DNA of 64,000 nucleotides, taken from the NCBI GenBank assembly GCA_022266195.1, contig WHVY01000003.1, forward strand, positions 6,820,001 to 6,884,000, given 5' to 3'. The stretch's first letter is position 1. Each line of letters starts with the position of its first letter. Positions 38,229 through 49,475 of this stretch are shown here, in pieces. The notes under the pieces were generated by a model. The model saw only the letters and a program-made list of their open reading frames with translations, was not told where the DNA came from and did not search any database. The DNA comes from Tetranychus cinnabarinus (Eukaryota > Arthropoda > Arachnida > Trombidiformes > Tetranychidae). The position numbers and the translations under genes are program-made.

Positions 38229-39474
38229 ATGCCGAGAGTATTTTTAATTAAAAGACTGAATCTCAAAGAGTCTAACCACCAGTCACAGTGGAGTCCAGTT
38301 ACTCCACCACCAAGTCCTGAGGACGATGTGAAAGACGATCACCGAAAGAGTGCAAGCACAAGTTGGTTATCAACTTCAGCATCTCCTGAGCCAATGTCAC
38401 CGACATGTGTCGATGAAACTCTATCAAATGAGTCCAATTCACAATGTGCTATTGAAAATTCACCTTTTCCTTCGTCTTCATCCGCATCGTCAGTATCTTC
38501 AACTACGGCCTCGATTTGTCAACGAGTACCTGTAATAAAAAATTTGAATCAAAGCGATGGTCCTCTTAACCTGAAAATATCATCTCAACCAAGAATTACC
38601 GTAACTGACAAAATGTATCAAGAGTCAATTGAAAGATCTCGTAGTGAATCTAATGGTGAGATTGAACCATCTCTTCCCCCAACAGTTCAACTTCTTGCTC
38701 AAAGACTAGGTAAGTTTTTTATCTCCATCAAATAGTTTAACGTAGATCCAACAATCAAACTAAATATTTTATTCTCAACAGGAATTTCTCTTCACATGTT
38801 TAATTCTATTGATTTCGTCAATGGAGGACATGGCATCAAGAATCCTTTACTTTTTAATGGCAATGCTGCTAAAGTTCAGCCAGTTATTCAACCAAGTGCG
38901 GATGATCCAATGAAATGTCCAATATGTGAAAAACGATTTACTTTAACTCGCTTACTCAATCGCCACCTTAAATGTCATTCAGACATCAAATGTTATTTAT
39001 GCACATTTTGTGGTAAAGGCTTTAATGACACCTTTGATCTTAAAAGGCACACCAGAACTCATACAGGTAAGTTATTTTATTGAAATCTTTACTTTTGACT
39101 ACTTCAATGAATTATCGTTGAAAATTATGAAACAATTATTCATTCTTGATTTTTGCTAATTTTCTCTTTTTTCTCTTATTTGTGCCATAATAGGTGTTCG
39201 TCCATACAAATGTGATCATTGTGATAAATCATTCACTCAAAGATGCTCTCTCGAATCTCATACTCTTAAAGTCCATGGTATTTCGCACACATATGCATAT
39301 AAAGAAAGGAGGACAAAAATTTACGTTTGCGAAGAGTGTGGAAACACTACCAATGAACCGGAATCACATTATCTCCATCTTAAACAGAATCATCCTTATT
39401 CGCCTGCTTTGACAAAGTTTTACGACAAAAGACTTTTCAAATTTAATGATTCCAATTTTCCTTTTGCTGAATGA
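38229..39474 (+). CDS. ovo: Ovo-like zinc-finger factor, copy E
   Basis: The exons are 38229-38709, 38782-39066 and 39194-39474, joined in frame, 348 residues. It is very similar to copy A but with an in-frame deletion of most of the Ser-rich region: KSAS is followed almost at once by WLSTSASPEPMSP. The N-terminus is MPRVFLIKRLN, with two residues fewer than copy A in the basic stretch. WSPVTPPPSPED carries R to S. The four fingers are intact, with one notable change before finger 2 (DIKCYLC instead of DIKRYLC). The 3' flank is cut 22 bp after the stop, where MED23 sequence begins. Confidence 0.87.
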
Positions 39475-39496
39475 AAATATCAATTCCTCGACCATG

Positions 39497-41525
39497 ATTG
39501 CTAAAATAAGTTGGCAGATATGAATGTTGCATCTTTTGACCGCTGATATCTGCGTGTCCTGCGGAATAAAATTTTTCTGGATATTTCTGTGAAAAAAGTA
39601 ATTGAAAGATTAAAATTATTGATTTGCGAATGAGAAATTTCAAGATGAATATCATTTATGTCAATGAATTTCAGAATTGAAAATACCTTAATTCATAGAC
39701 AACGCATTGAGATTTTATTGAAAAGTCTTACTCTGTGTAAAGCGTGATGGTTTCTGTGCCAATTTGATTGCTTCCAGTGTTCCGGAGACATTTCTCTGAC
39801 AAAATCAGCAACTCGATTGGAAAAATCAGTCGTTTTGAGCAATAACATTTGAATGATAAACAAAGAGACTTGAGCTTCATTACCTTCGTAAGCTCTCAGA
39901 GTCTGTAATAAAATCAAGTGTAGTAAAAACAAATTATTAATTTATGAAACACTGCATGGTAAAAATTAAAATTTCAAAATAAAATAATTACCAGACATAA
40001 AAGTAATCTGTCCAAAGTTATGACATGACTCTTCCAAATTAAATCATTCAATTTATCAAAATATTTAGTAACATTCTGAGTCCCACAGAGATTTGTAAAT
40101 TCATTAACGAGATAGTCCACCAAGATTCTTAAATGAGAAGATAAAGCTTTGGCTCCAATTCGGTCCAAAATTTTGTATGCTATTGGGTTGATTCGATCAT
40201 TCTCAAGAATCATTCAAAATTGGCGGGTAGATCACTGCTCATAAAAGTTTGGTGAAGAAATTCAACATGAAGCCTGAGACAATTTGGAATCGGTCTTATC
40301 ATCTTTTGAGGTTCATTTTCTGCTTTCTTTAACAAATCAATCCAAATGGAACTGATCGCGAAAGTATGAGTGCAGATAGGTTTAGTTATATCGGGAACAG
40401 GAAGAGGATCCTTTTCAGGGTAGAGTAAATCATGAAGTTTGAAGAAGGGTAAGAAATCTGTTAAAGGTGTCTTCTGAATGGAACCAGAAATATATTCAAG
40501 AAGCATCCACATTAGATGATCTCGGCCTTTTTTTGAATTTCGAGCAGCCAATGATTCATGAAGGCTTCGCACAAGCTGTGGGAAACTTATATGGTTTAGT
40601 ATGATGAAAGTTATCAAATGGCCAGATAATATTTGCCAAAGGCACTGAGTTTGACTATAGTCAGTGTCCTCTTGATTGTTCGTTTCGTTTTCAGACTTTT
40701 CCATTGCCAATACAATCAATGCAACCAATTGTTCTTCAAGAATAGGACAGCGGGATTTAGCTTTATTAGTCAGACTCAACATAAAGTAAATCATTTCACG
40801 AGAATAAGGCTGTTCCAAGACATATCGCAACAAGCCTATCTGAGGTCTTGTAAGCTCGTTGTTATAAGGTAAAAGGCCTTTGAGGTCAAATGCGGCTGTG
40901 GCTGCATTCAATTGCCAAGATTGGTTTAAGGTTGAGGAATATCCAACAATCGGTAAGAGCTTGGAACGATTAATGATTGAAACCATCTGAGCTACAGGAC
41001 GGAAGCTTTCCACAAAAGCCGAAAATAAATCAGCGAATTTCTGAAAATATCAATAAATCATGAGAAAATTTCCAATCTATTTGTAAGAAAGATTTTAATA
41101 CTGCTTACCCAATAGTAGTATGGTAAAGTCCGGGTCCCAATGCATCCATTTGTCAGATTTTTTCTTAATTTCATCAAAAGCTAGATAGGCTGGCAATACT
41201 GAAGAGTTTCGGTTCAAGGCATAATCCAAGACTTAAGAATGTGAATATAGATGATGCGATGATAAAAACAAATTAAAACAAATCTTTAATAATAAATATT
41301 TACCTTACGCATAACATCTAATTGCGGTAGCATAGCAATATTTGCCTCAATGGGAATTGTGTGGATTTTCTCGATCATAAATCTGATTACATCTCTGACA
41401 CCTTTATAGTCCACTTCCGAAATTACTCGATGAATTAACTCGAAAGATTGGCAAAAAAATATTTGCTTATTGAAATGAAGATGTTCACAATTGAGAATGG
41501 CTTCACAAACAGATCTGAGGAACTG
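39497..41525 (-). pseudogene. MED23 pseudogene, minus strand (P3), includes N-terminal exons
   Basis: Reading the minus strand, the exons are about 41521-41304 (ending PQLDVMRK, containing VDYKGVRD), 41231-41110 (DYALNRNSSVLPAYLAFDE), 41040 down to about 39991, 39902-39731, and the first 90 bases of the next exon (39589-39500). The third exon is fused internally: MSSDLPA is joined to the ILENDRINP region, removing the central part of the protein. The last exon is cut by the junction with ovo copy E. It shows upstream MED23 exons that lie outside the window for the intact gene. The internal fusion shifts frame, so the product would be truncated. Confidence 0.87.
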
Positions 41526-41798
41526 AGCCGGACGGACCGGACAATATTTACATTGGTTAATTTAACGTTGGAATAGCACTGTATATTATTGATAAGAACT
41601 CTTAATACTTTAATCCTTTCCTTCGGATTAGTGATCTAGAGGTTTCGATACCTGGGGTCATGAGGGAGTAAAGGCGAAATAAACGGTTTAAACCATTAAT
41701 GGGCGGTGAGAATGGGCGACTATAAAAAGCGAGAAAAGTCAAAGAGCCAACCATTAAAAATTCATCGATCGACTAAGTTAGTTGAAATATCAGTGAAA
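41526..41798 (+). promoter_or_regulatory. Upstream block V and TATA promoter of copy F
   Basis: Homologous to the proximal promoter of D, H, I and J. It has ggattagtgatctag, a near-palindrome aggtttcgatacct at 41640-41653, tcaggg-type and ggtttaaacc sequences, and TATAAAA at 41721-41727, 78 bp upstream of the start codon. Confidence 0.65.
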
Positions 41799-42941
41799 AT
41801 GTCTAGTCAATTCATCCCTTCTTCTCTTGACGTGTTAGCTGAGGCTAGTGTCCAAAGACTTGCTGAAGAGCGAGAGAAAGCCAAATTTGATCCATCCTCA
41901 GTGTTTTATGGGCTTGGACAATCACCGTCTTCTTCGCACCAACCAAGTACCTCAAGTGTCGATGCAATGGATACCACTAGTGAGGCTGATGACAGTCAAC
42001 TCTTGGAATCATCGTTTTGTGAATATCAACAATCATTCTTATACGACGTTTGGGAAACTTCAGATGACGATATATTCAAATCTGATCAATCCTCAGTGTT
42101 TTATGTGCCTGAACAATCACCGTCTTCTTCTTATCAACCGAGTACCCTAAATGACGTGGGAATGGATACCACTAGTGATTCTGATGACAATCAAGACCTG
42201 GAATCATCGTTTTGTGAATATAAACAATCATTCTTATACGACGCCTACGGCAATTCAGATGACGATTCTTTGGACTCGTCATTTTCATGCAAATCTGATA
42301 TCACGTCGGACCTTGAAGTTCATGGTATTTCGCACACATACAAGGAAAGGAGGAGAATAAAAATTTACATTTGTGAAGAGTGTGGATACACTACCAATCA
42401 ACCGGAATCTTATTATCCTCATGTTAAACAGATGCATCCTGATTCGCATGCTTTGGAAAAATCTTACGGCTTTGGCACTTCAGATGACGATTCTTTGGAC
42501 TCGACATTTTCATCATGCAAATCTGATATCACATCGGACCTTGAAGTCAATGGCATTACGCACACATATGAATACAAGGAAAGGAGGAGGATAAAAATTT
42601 TTATTTGCGAAGCGTGTGGAAACAGAACCAATGAACCGGAATCATATTATCGTCATGCTAAACAGAATCATCCTGATTCGCATGCTTTGGAAGAATCTTA
42701 CGACTGGGGCACTTCAGATGACGATTCTTTGGACTCGACATTTTCATCATGCAAATCTGATATCACATCGGACCTTGAAGTCAATGGCATTACGCACACA
42801 TATGAATACAAGGAAAGGAGGAGGATAAAAATTTTTATTTGCGAAGCGTGTGGAAACAGAACCAATGAACCGGAATTACATTATCTCCATCTTTTACAGA
42901 ATCATCCTTATTCTCCTGCTTTGGAAGAATTTTTCGACTAA
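41799..42941 (+). CDS. Ovo finger-4 repeat protein, copy F (single exon)
   Basis: An intronless frame of 380 residues. The ATG at 41799 aligns with H and I and lies just after the TATA box; the frame is open further 5' but that part overlaps the promoter. It begins MSSQFIPSSLDVLAEASVQR with a basic/acidic helix and DPSSVFYGL. The N-terminal region is itself duplicated (two SSVFY...SPSSS...SSFCEY...FLYD units). It lacks fingers 1-3. Instead it has three tandem modules starting at about 42255, 42480 and 42714 (225 then 234 bp). Each holds SDDDSLDS, a GI(S/T)HTY-KERRR stretch and one finger-4-type CxxC-x12-HxxxxH. Modules 2 and 3 are nearly identical. The tail present in true Ovo copies is removed by a TAA at 42939. 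Function is unknown; without fingers 2 and 3, Ovo-type DNA binding is doubtful. Confidence 0.8.
   Translation: MSSQFIPSSLDVLAEASVQRLAEEREKAKFDPSSVFYGLGQSPSSSHQPSTSSVDAMDTTSEADDSQLLESSFCEYQQSFLYDVWETSDDDIFKSDQSSVFYVPEQSPSSSYQPSTLNDVGMDTTSDSDDNQDLESSFCEYKQSFLYDAYGNSDDDSLDSSFSCKSDITSDLEVHGISHTYKERRRIKIYICEECGYTTNQPESYYPHVKQMHPDSHALEKSYGFGTSDDDSLDSTFSSCKSDITSDLEVNGITHTYEYKERRRIKIFICEACGNRTNEPESYYRHAKQNHPDSHALEESYDWGTSDDDSLDSTFSSCKSDITSDLEVNGITHTYEYKERRRIKIFICEACGNRTNEPELHYLHLLQNHPYSPALEEFFD
42255..42941 (+). repeat. Tandem finger-4 coding repeat in copy F
   Basis: Three head-to-tail coding units start at about 42255, 42480 and 42714. Units 2 and 3 have a period of 234 bp (78 codons) and differ at only a few positions, implying recent duplication or conversion. 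Unit 1 is three codons shorter. Confidence 0.85.
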
Positions 42942-43910
42942 AAACATTTCAAGTTCAATGATACCAATTTTCCTTTTGCTGAATGAAAATATCAATTTCT
43001 TTGCCAATTCATGTAAACTCACTTAATTGTACTCCCTTGTATTTTATTTTATCTGATTAATAAACAAATTTCAAACTGATACGTTAATTGCTTTTCTCAC
43101 TTTTATTGAGTTGCCAATCATGAGGCTGACTAAAAGTTTTGCGAATTCACTAAAGTCATCGTTGGTAATGTCATTTTGAGTCTGTTGTGTTGGTACAATT
43201 AGTACTGTAGAAGAGAGAAGCGAAAAAGGCAGGAAAGTACTCATTCTAGTGCCCAAATTGTGGTTCATTGATTTAACACATAAATCTTTGTAACCAAAAA
43301 TGAACACAAACTAACTGAGCTAAACACAGGATTCACTGATTTTTAGAATGGGCACTGATCGCTCCTGATGTAATGCTCATCACTCAACTCAACTGATGTC
43401 AAAAACAGGCTTCCTCATGATTTTGAGGAATTGAATAAAGTTTTGATGCAATATCAGCCAGAGTAATTCAATTTTATTTGTTACTTTTTATTTGCTTAAG
43501 ATTCTGATATCTTATTAAAGTAACGCACATATCATATTACTTAAGCCATTAACAGTGGCTGCCGATGTCGTCGCTGATAATTTGACTGATCTGTCGTTTA
43601 ACACAAAACCAATCCACTAATTTCCTTTGAGTTCTGGAACAATGCTATTGTTGTTGTGCTTTACCAGAAGCAATCATGGTTTATTATCAATTATCAATCT
43701 GACAAATCATAACGATTCCTCAGTTTCTTCATGAACTTCTTCACAATAATTATTACACCAATTCATTTTCATTGTCCATATTGTTTGTCATATAAAAAAC
43801 GGAAACTTAAACATTTTTCCAAAGACATAAAAGAAAGAAAAAAAATCCAATATGAACCAGTTTTATTTCATTTCACTATTTGTTTCATTGAAATCAATTC
43901 CATTTTCCAA
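42942..43910 (+). pseudogene. 3' flank of copy F with MED23 relic (plus strand)
   Basis: The first 43 bases are the former coding tail (KHFKFNDTNFPFAE when read in the frame of true Ovo copies), now untranslated. AATAAA lies at 43059-43064. A decayed U2-like scrap follows (about 43190-43270). Plus-strand MED23 remnants follow at about 43320-43460 (EELNKV region) and 43550-43790 (VAADVV.DNLTDL, then PQFLHELLHN), with many stops. Confidence 0.65.
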
Positions 43911-44200
43911 ATAATATGATTTTTTTTGCATTTTACTAACATATCCGGAATAAAAATGATAACAACTTTACAGTCACCATAACTAGAGATCCACTTTTCG
44001 GAATATTATCAAATTTTTCATGTGTGTTTTTGAAAGTATGAAGAAGTTAAATTCAAAAAATCAAAGCGATATTCTCACTAGAATTTAAAATATTGTAGTT
44101 TAAATAGAAGCAAGTTTCTAAAATTTGTGCCGACTATGAAAAAAATTAATGGACCATTTTGACCAACACTAGAGGGCGCTAGTCAAAAATTATTTCAGTT
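43911..44200. other. Unassigned segment with CTCF-like motif
   Basis: Not recognised as ovo or MED23 sequence and not seen elsewhere in the window. It contains acactagagggcgcta at 44166-44181, which closely resembles the CTCF consensus (CCACTAGGGGGCGCTA type). It ends at a sharp junction with an ovo exon-3 fragment. Confidence 0.35.
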
Positions 44201-44574
44201 ATTTCGCATTCTTATGCATACAGAGAAAGGAGGACAAAATTGTACGTTTGCGAGGCGTGTGGAAACACTACCAATAAACCAGAAACACATTATCTGCATC
44301 TTAAAAATAATCATCCTGATTCTCCTGCTTTGGCTAAAGTCAACGACAGACGATTTTTCAAGTTTGATGACCCTGATTTCCCCTTTGCTGAATGAAAATA
44401 TCAATTCCTTACCCGATCTACACCAACTTATTTTTTAGATAGTGCCATATATTGCTATTGTATTATATTGGTTTGACAAATTTCAAACTGACACGTTAAT
44501 TGTCGTTCTCACTTTTATTTCTACAAACAGAGACCCTAAAATCAATCCATATTTAATGTGTCAAATCAATGTAA
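44201..44574 (+). pseudogene. Ovo exon-3 fragment (3' half) with 3' UTR
   Basis: Positions 44201-44395 encode, without interruption, the last part of Ovo exon 3: ISHSYAYRERRTKLYVCEAC, finger 4, then RRFFKFDDPDFPFAE and stop. It is almost identical to copies D and J. The 5' part of the exon, including finger 3, is absent. The following sequence matches the 3' flank of J until it joins MED23 sequence at about 44575. It has no promoter or upstream exons, so it is a duplicated tail rather than a gene. Confidence 0.85.
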
Positions 44575-45144
44575 ACCAATGTCCATAAAACGTAACTCAG
44601 TGCAATTTTTATCAATAGTCTCGAGGAAAGAGTACAACTCGATAGTAACTTCCATAGCTCTACGTGTTCGCTCAGCATAAAGTTAATCATTTGAAATGGT
44701 TCAAAATGAGGTGAATAAGTTAAAAGAGGACTTTCCATCATACTTATGATCCGATCATTGATAACAGACCAGTATGCTTCTGGTAAAGCAGTCAATACAA
44801 CACCAATAGCATTGTTCCAGAACTCGATAGTATTTCTTGGAATGTATTTGTGTCCAACAACAACAAGATCAATCAAATTATTGGCAACGACATTGGCAGC
44901 CACCGGTAATGCCATAAGTTCAATGCATGTAATATAAAGAGCATGAACACCAGCATTGGCAAATTCATTGAAACGCCAATCAACATGTGGAAAAGGAGAT
45001 TTACCTTGAAAAGTATCAACTACTCTACTAATTAGTTTACAATAATAGTCTAATTCAGGATTCCAGGCTAAATCTACAACAGGACGCTTCATGTAATTCA
45101 AGTATGCATCAGTAACAGCCCAGTTTGCTGGTTTAATGTCTTTA
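44575..45144 (-). pseudogene. MED23 pseudogene fragment, minus strand (P4)
   Basis: On the minus strand this is part of the last exon of MED23, from about PANWAVTDAYLNYMKRP (45144) through VDWRFNEFANAGVHAL and LTALPEAYWSVINDR to PFQMINF. An internal deletion joins that point to YAERTRRAMEV at 44682, and the fragment ends with NCTELRFMD at about 44575. Both ends are abrupt: the right end joins ovo upstream sequence matching 22542 onward, and the left end joins the 3' flank of an ovo tail. Confidence 0.87.
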
Positions 45145-45844
45145 AAATATTACAAAAGTGGTTTTCGAAATGATGCAAACCTGAAACCGTTGGGCTGTCC
45201 TTGTTGTTACTCAATGATTTACAGTTATGAAAATTAATGTTCATTGAGGAAAACCGTTTGTGCATCAAAGTTTTTATTATTATCTTGCAATTGGCCATTC
45301 ACAATTAGTTAATTGTTTACCTTATTTACCATTATAACGATACTTTCTCCTGATAGGGTAACCACTGTAAAGTAAAATTGGTGATTTTGTTTTTTTTAAG
45401 GGTAAAAACTCTTGGGTCAAAAAAAGAGCGATTGGATTGGTGGAACTAGAACTGGCCCAGGTAACATAGAGTTAGAAAAAATGGAAGATAAGAAAGATAA
45501 GAAAGAGAGGTAAAAGATTAAGAGGATGGAGAAAATAGAGAGAGACAGAGAAAGTATTTATTCTCGCCAGAGAAAGTGGTTTAACAGTTAGTTGAATATT
45601 GGTTTGTGTGTTAACTTGAAAAAAGTTAGAAAGTTGAGAAACAGCGAAGAAACTCTGTCAACTCTTTCCAATCAACAATCTTAATTTAAACAATTTAGTG
45701 CTTCTGTCTCTTATCCTGTTTAAGCTTTACAATTTTCTAACTGCTCTTTTATGAGCTTCTTCTGATTTTGTTTGCTAAAATCATATTTTCTGTTCCTCTG
45801 TTTAAGACTCAACAAGTACTTAACGTATTCTTGGTTGCCTTACA
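45145..45844 (+). promoter_or_regulatory. Upstream region of ovo copy G
   Basis: Colinear with U2 of copy A from about 22543 to 23355 with small deletions. One deletion removes the segment containing ACCGTTAC, and the GA tract is shorter. The last 190 bp before the start codon are almost identical to copy A, showing that G is a recent copy of A. Confidence 0.65.
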
Positions 45845-47282
45845 ATGCCGAAAGCATTTTTAATTAAAAAACAGAATCTCAAAGAGTCTAATCCCCAGTC
45901 ACAGTGGCGTCCAGTTACTCCACCAACAAGTCCTGAGGACGATGTGAAAGACGATCAACGAAAGAGTTCAAGCTCATCTAAGCAACCGGGTAATCAAGCG
46001 ACCTCATCATCTAAACCATGTTCAACGGCATCTTCATCAACTTCGTTAAGTTCATCATCTCAACCATTAGATTTATCTGAGGCTTCCTCATCAAGAGCAG
46101 AGTCAACTTCATCCAATTTACCATCGGTTCCATCTCCACCATGTTACACAGCAGAGTCAAACAATTTTAAAGAGCAATCATTCCCAAGTTGGAGCTCATC
46201 AGTAGCACCATCACCATTTAATCGAGTTTCTTCATCTTCACCATCAAATTCACCTTCTCCTTCGTCTTCATCCGCATCGTCAGTATCTTCAACTACGGCC
46301 TCAATTTGTCAAAGAGTATCTGTAATCAAAAACTTAAATCAAAGCGATGGCCCTCTTAACTTGAAAATATCATCTCAACCAAGAATTACCGTAACTGACA
46401 AAATGTATAAAGAGTCAATTGAAAGATCTCGTATTGAATCAAATGGTGAGATTGAACCATCTCTTCCACCAACAGTTCAACTTCTTGCTCAAAGACTAGG
46501 TAAGTTTTTTATCTCCATCAAATAGTTTAATTCAGATCCAAAAATGAAACTAAATATTTTATTATTTTCAACAGGAATTCCTCTTCACATGTTTAATTTT
46601 ATTGATTTCGTCAATGGAGGACATGGCATCATGAATCCTTTACTTTTTAATGGCAATGCTGCTAAAGTTCAGCCAGTTATTCAACCAAGTTTGGATGATC
46701 CAATGAAGTGTCCAATATGTGAAAAACGCTTCACTTTAACTCGTTTACTCAATCGCCACCTCAAATGTCATTCAGACATAAAACGCTATTTATGCACATT
46801 TTGTGGCAGAGGCTTTAATGACACCTTTGATCTTAAAAGGCACACCAGAATTCATACAGGTTTGTTATTTTATTGAAATCTTAACTTTTGACTGCTTCAA
46901 TGAATTATCGTTGAAAATTATGAAACAATTATTCCAGTTAATCTTGATTATTGCTAATTATTAATATCTCTTTCTTTTTTCTCTATTTTCTCACATAATA
47001 GGTGTTCGTCCATACAAATGTAATCATTGTAATAAATCATTTACTCAAAGATGTTCCCTTGAATCTCATACTCGCAAAGTCCATGGTATTTCGCACCAAT
47101 ATGCATACAGAGAAAGAAGGACTAAATTGTACGTTTGCGAGGCGTGTGGAAAAACTGCCAATAAAGCGGAATCACATTATCTCCATCTTAAACAGAATCA
47201 TCCTGATTCTCCTGCTTTGGCAAAATTTTACGACAAAAGATTTTTCAAGTTTAATGATACCAACTTTCCCTTTGCTGAATGA
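45845..47282 (+). CDS. ovo: Ovo-like zinc-finger factor, copy G
   Basis: The exons are 45845-46499, 46575-46859 and 47002-47282, in frame, 406 residues. It is very close to copy A: MPKAFLIKKQNLKES, WRPVTPPTSPED, and a Ser-rich region with an exact PLDLS (residues 74-78), the canonical CtBP-binding form. An in-frame 354-bp deletion relative to A removes the Gln/His-rich middle. It falls between two aattcacctt repeats (positions 23755 and 24109 in A). All four fingers are kept; exon 3 has several private changes (TRKVHGISHQYAYRERRTKL, and GKTANKAES in finger 4). The intron 2 donor is GTTTGT rather than GTTAGT or GTAAGT, also seen in K. Confidence 0.87.
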
Positions 47283-47837
47283 AAATATCAATTACTCGAT
47301 CAATTCCATTGTTATCAGTCTCATCATTTGCATCAACCTCAATTTTTTTAATTTATTGACATTATTTGGATGCTATCACCATTTTTGCGGCATTTTTTTA
47401 CGATCTCCTTACATCTCAATTTTTTTAAACATGAAAAAATTCACCGCTGATGACTACGATTCTGAGTAATCTGTTCATTAATTTTAAGCAATCTATTGAT
47501 TTTGGCTTAAAAACTTGTAACTCTATGTAAAACACATTTCAGACATTTCAAATTTAATTATACTGATTTTCCTTTTGCTGAATGAAAATATCGATTCCTC
47601 GACCATAATTTATCATTAATCTTTTGCATTATTATTAAACTCGACCATTTTCATTACCTCGGATCAACCGTAACACTGAAGATAAAATACTTAAAAAGCT
47701 ACTCAAATATAAAAACTTTGGCTCACACAGACGAACGCGTGTTAAAAGACTTGATCAGATTCATAACTTAATCAAACTTCGAATCCTGTAAACTGAGCTT
47801 CATGAGAGATCAAGTTATTCGCCTGTCAACTAGATTT
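47283..47837 (+). other. 3' flank of copy G, ovo tail scrap and distal V-block relic
   Basis: The 3' flank resembles C. At 47531-47583 a fragment of the exon-3 end recurs (decayed FKFN...FPFAE then stop). Positions 47620-47835 match the distal V block found before D and J (attacctcgg, acgcgtgttaaaag), but no SNAG-less gene follows. MED23 sequence begins at about 47838. Confidence 0.6.
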
Positions 47838-49475
47838 TAGTGCCTTAGATTACGGATTTTTCCTTCAACATCATTTTTGATAGAGTCGCCAGTTATATGG
47901 TATTTCATGTGGTATAAAAGGTCAGTTATTGTATTCATAAAACGCAACTCAGTGCAATTTTTATCAATAGTCTCGAGAAAAGACTACAACTCGATAGTAA
48001 CTTCCATAGCTCTATGTGTTCGGTCAGCACAAAGTCTTTGGAGGAAAGGACAAACAATGTGAACAATGAAAAGAAATTGTTCTTCAGTCTTAATAATTGG
48101 TTTAACTCGTTCACGAAGAAACTCGAAGTGCAGGTCTTTCTCGCATTTTATGCTCATAATAGTGTAATGTTTCATACAAATAGGTTAATGGACGATCATG
48201 AAATTTATAGAGGCAACCATATTTCTCTAGCAATGAGTCAATCAATGGACTTGGTGATCCTGGTGGTAGTTCAAGATAGCGATGAATGATCAAGTCAAGA
48301 ACAGGTATAAAACGAAGACAAATATTGCTAAAATAAGTTGGCAGATATGAATGTTGCATCTTTTGACCACTTATATCTGCGAGCCCTTCGAAATAAAATT
48401 TTTCTGGATATTTCTGTAAAAAGTAATTGAAAGATTAAAAATTTTTGATATGCGAATGAGAAATTTCAAGATGAATATAATTGATATCAATGAATTTCAG
48501 AATTGAAAATACCTTAATTCATAGACAACGCATTGAGATTTTCTTGAAAAGTAAGAAATATTGAAATACACTAGAAGATTAATAATAAACGATATCTTAC
48601 TCTGTGTAGAGCGTGATGCTTTTCGTGCCAATTTGATTGCTTCCAGTGTTCCGGAGACATTTCTCTGACAAAATCAGCAACTCGATTGGAAAAATCAGTC
48701 GTTTTGAGCAATAACATTTGAATGAAAAACAAAGAGACTTGGGCTTCATTACCTTCGTAAGCTCTCAGAGTCTGTAAGCAAATTAAGTAAATACAAATTA
48801 TTAATATACAAAATATAAAAGGCTACGTGATAAAAATTAAAATTTCAAAATAAAATAATTACCAGATATAAAAGTAATCTGTCCTGAGTTATGACAGCAC
48901 TTTTCCAAATTAAATCATTCAATTTATCAATATATTTAGTAACATTCTGAGTCCCACAGAGATTTGTAAATTCATTAACGAGATAGTCCACGAATATTCT
49001 TAAATGAAAAGATAAAGCTTTGGCTCCAATTCTGTCCAAGATTTTGTATGCTATTGGGTTGATTCGATCATTCTCAAGAATCATTCAAAACTGGCGGGTA
49101 GATCACTGCTCATAAAAGTTTGGTGAAGAAATTCAACATGAAGCCTGAGACAATTTGGAATCGGTCTTATCATCTTTTGAGGTTCATTTTCTGCTTTCTT
49201 CAACAAATGAGTCCAAATGGAACTGATCCCGAAAGTATGAGTGCAGATAGGTTTAGTTATATCGGGAACAGTAAGAGGATCCTTTTCAGGGTAGAGTAAA
49301 TCATGAAGTTTGAAGAAGGGTAAGAAATCTGTTAGAGGAGTCTTCTGAATGGAACCAGAAATATATTCAAGAAGCATCCACATTAGATGATCTCGGCCTT
49401 TTTTTGAATTTCGAGCAGCCAATGATTCATGAAGGCTTCGCACAAGCTGTGGGAAATTTATATGGTTTAATATAA
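47838..49475 (-). pseudogene. MED23 pseudogene, minus strand (P5)
   Basis: Minus-strand exons: 49475 to about 48864 (LVRSLHESLAARNSKKGRDH ... MSSDLPAS fused to ILENDRINP ... LIWKS), 48775-48600, and 48416 down to about 47838. The same DLPA/ILEN fusion is seen in P3. The last exon has a further deletion that joins the RERPAL region to LRERVKP. The N-terminal half and all upstream exons are missing; the 5' edge joins the promoter of copy H. Confidence 0.88.

Noticed and set aside
41706..41798. Extended N-terminus of copy F upstream of MSSQF (and equivalents at D, H and J)
   Set aside because: The extension needs non-ATG starts; in F it also covers the TATA box. MSS starts align in all five copies.
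44214..44438. Frames read out of register in ovo exon 3 (also 27681-28031, 35332-35697, 47002-47469, 55726-56049, 58631-59077)
   Set aside because: They run through finger codons in the wrong frame. The correct phase after splicing gives fingers 3 and 4.
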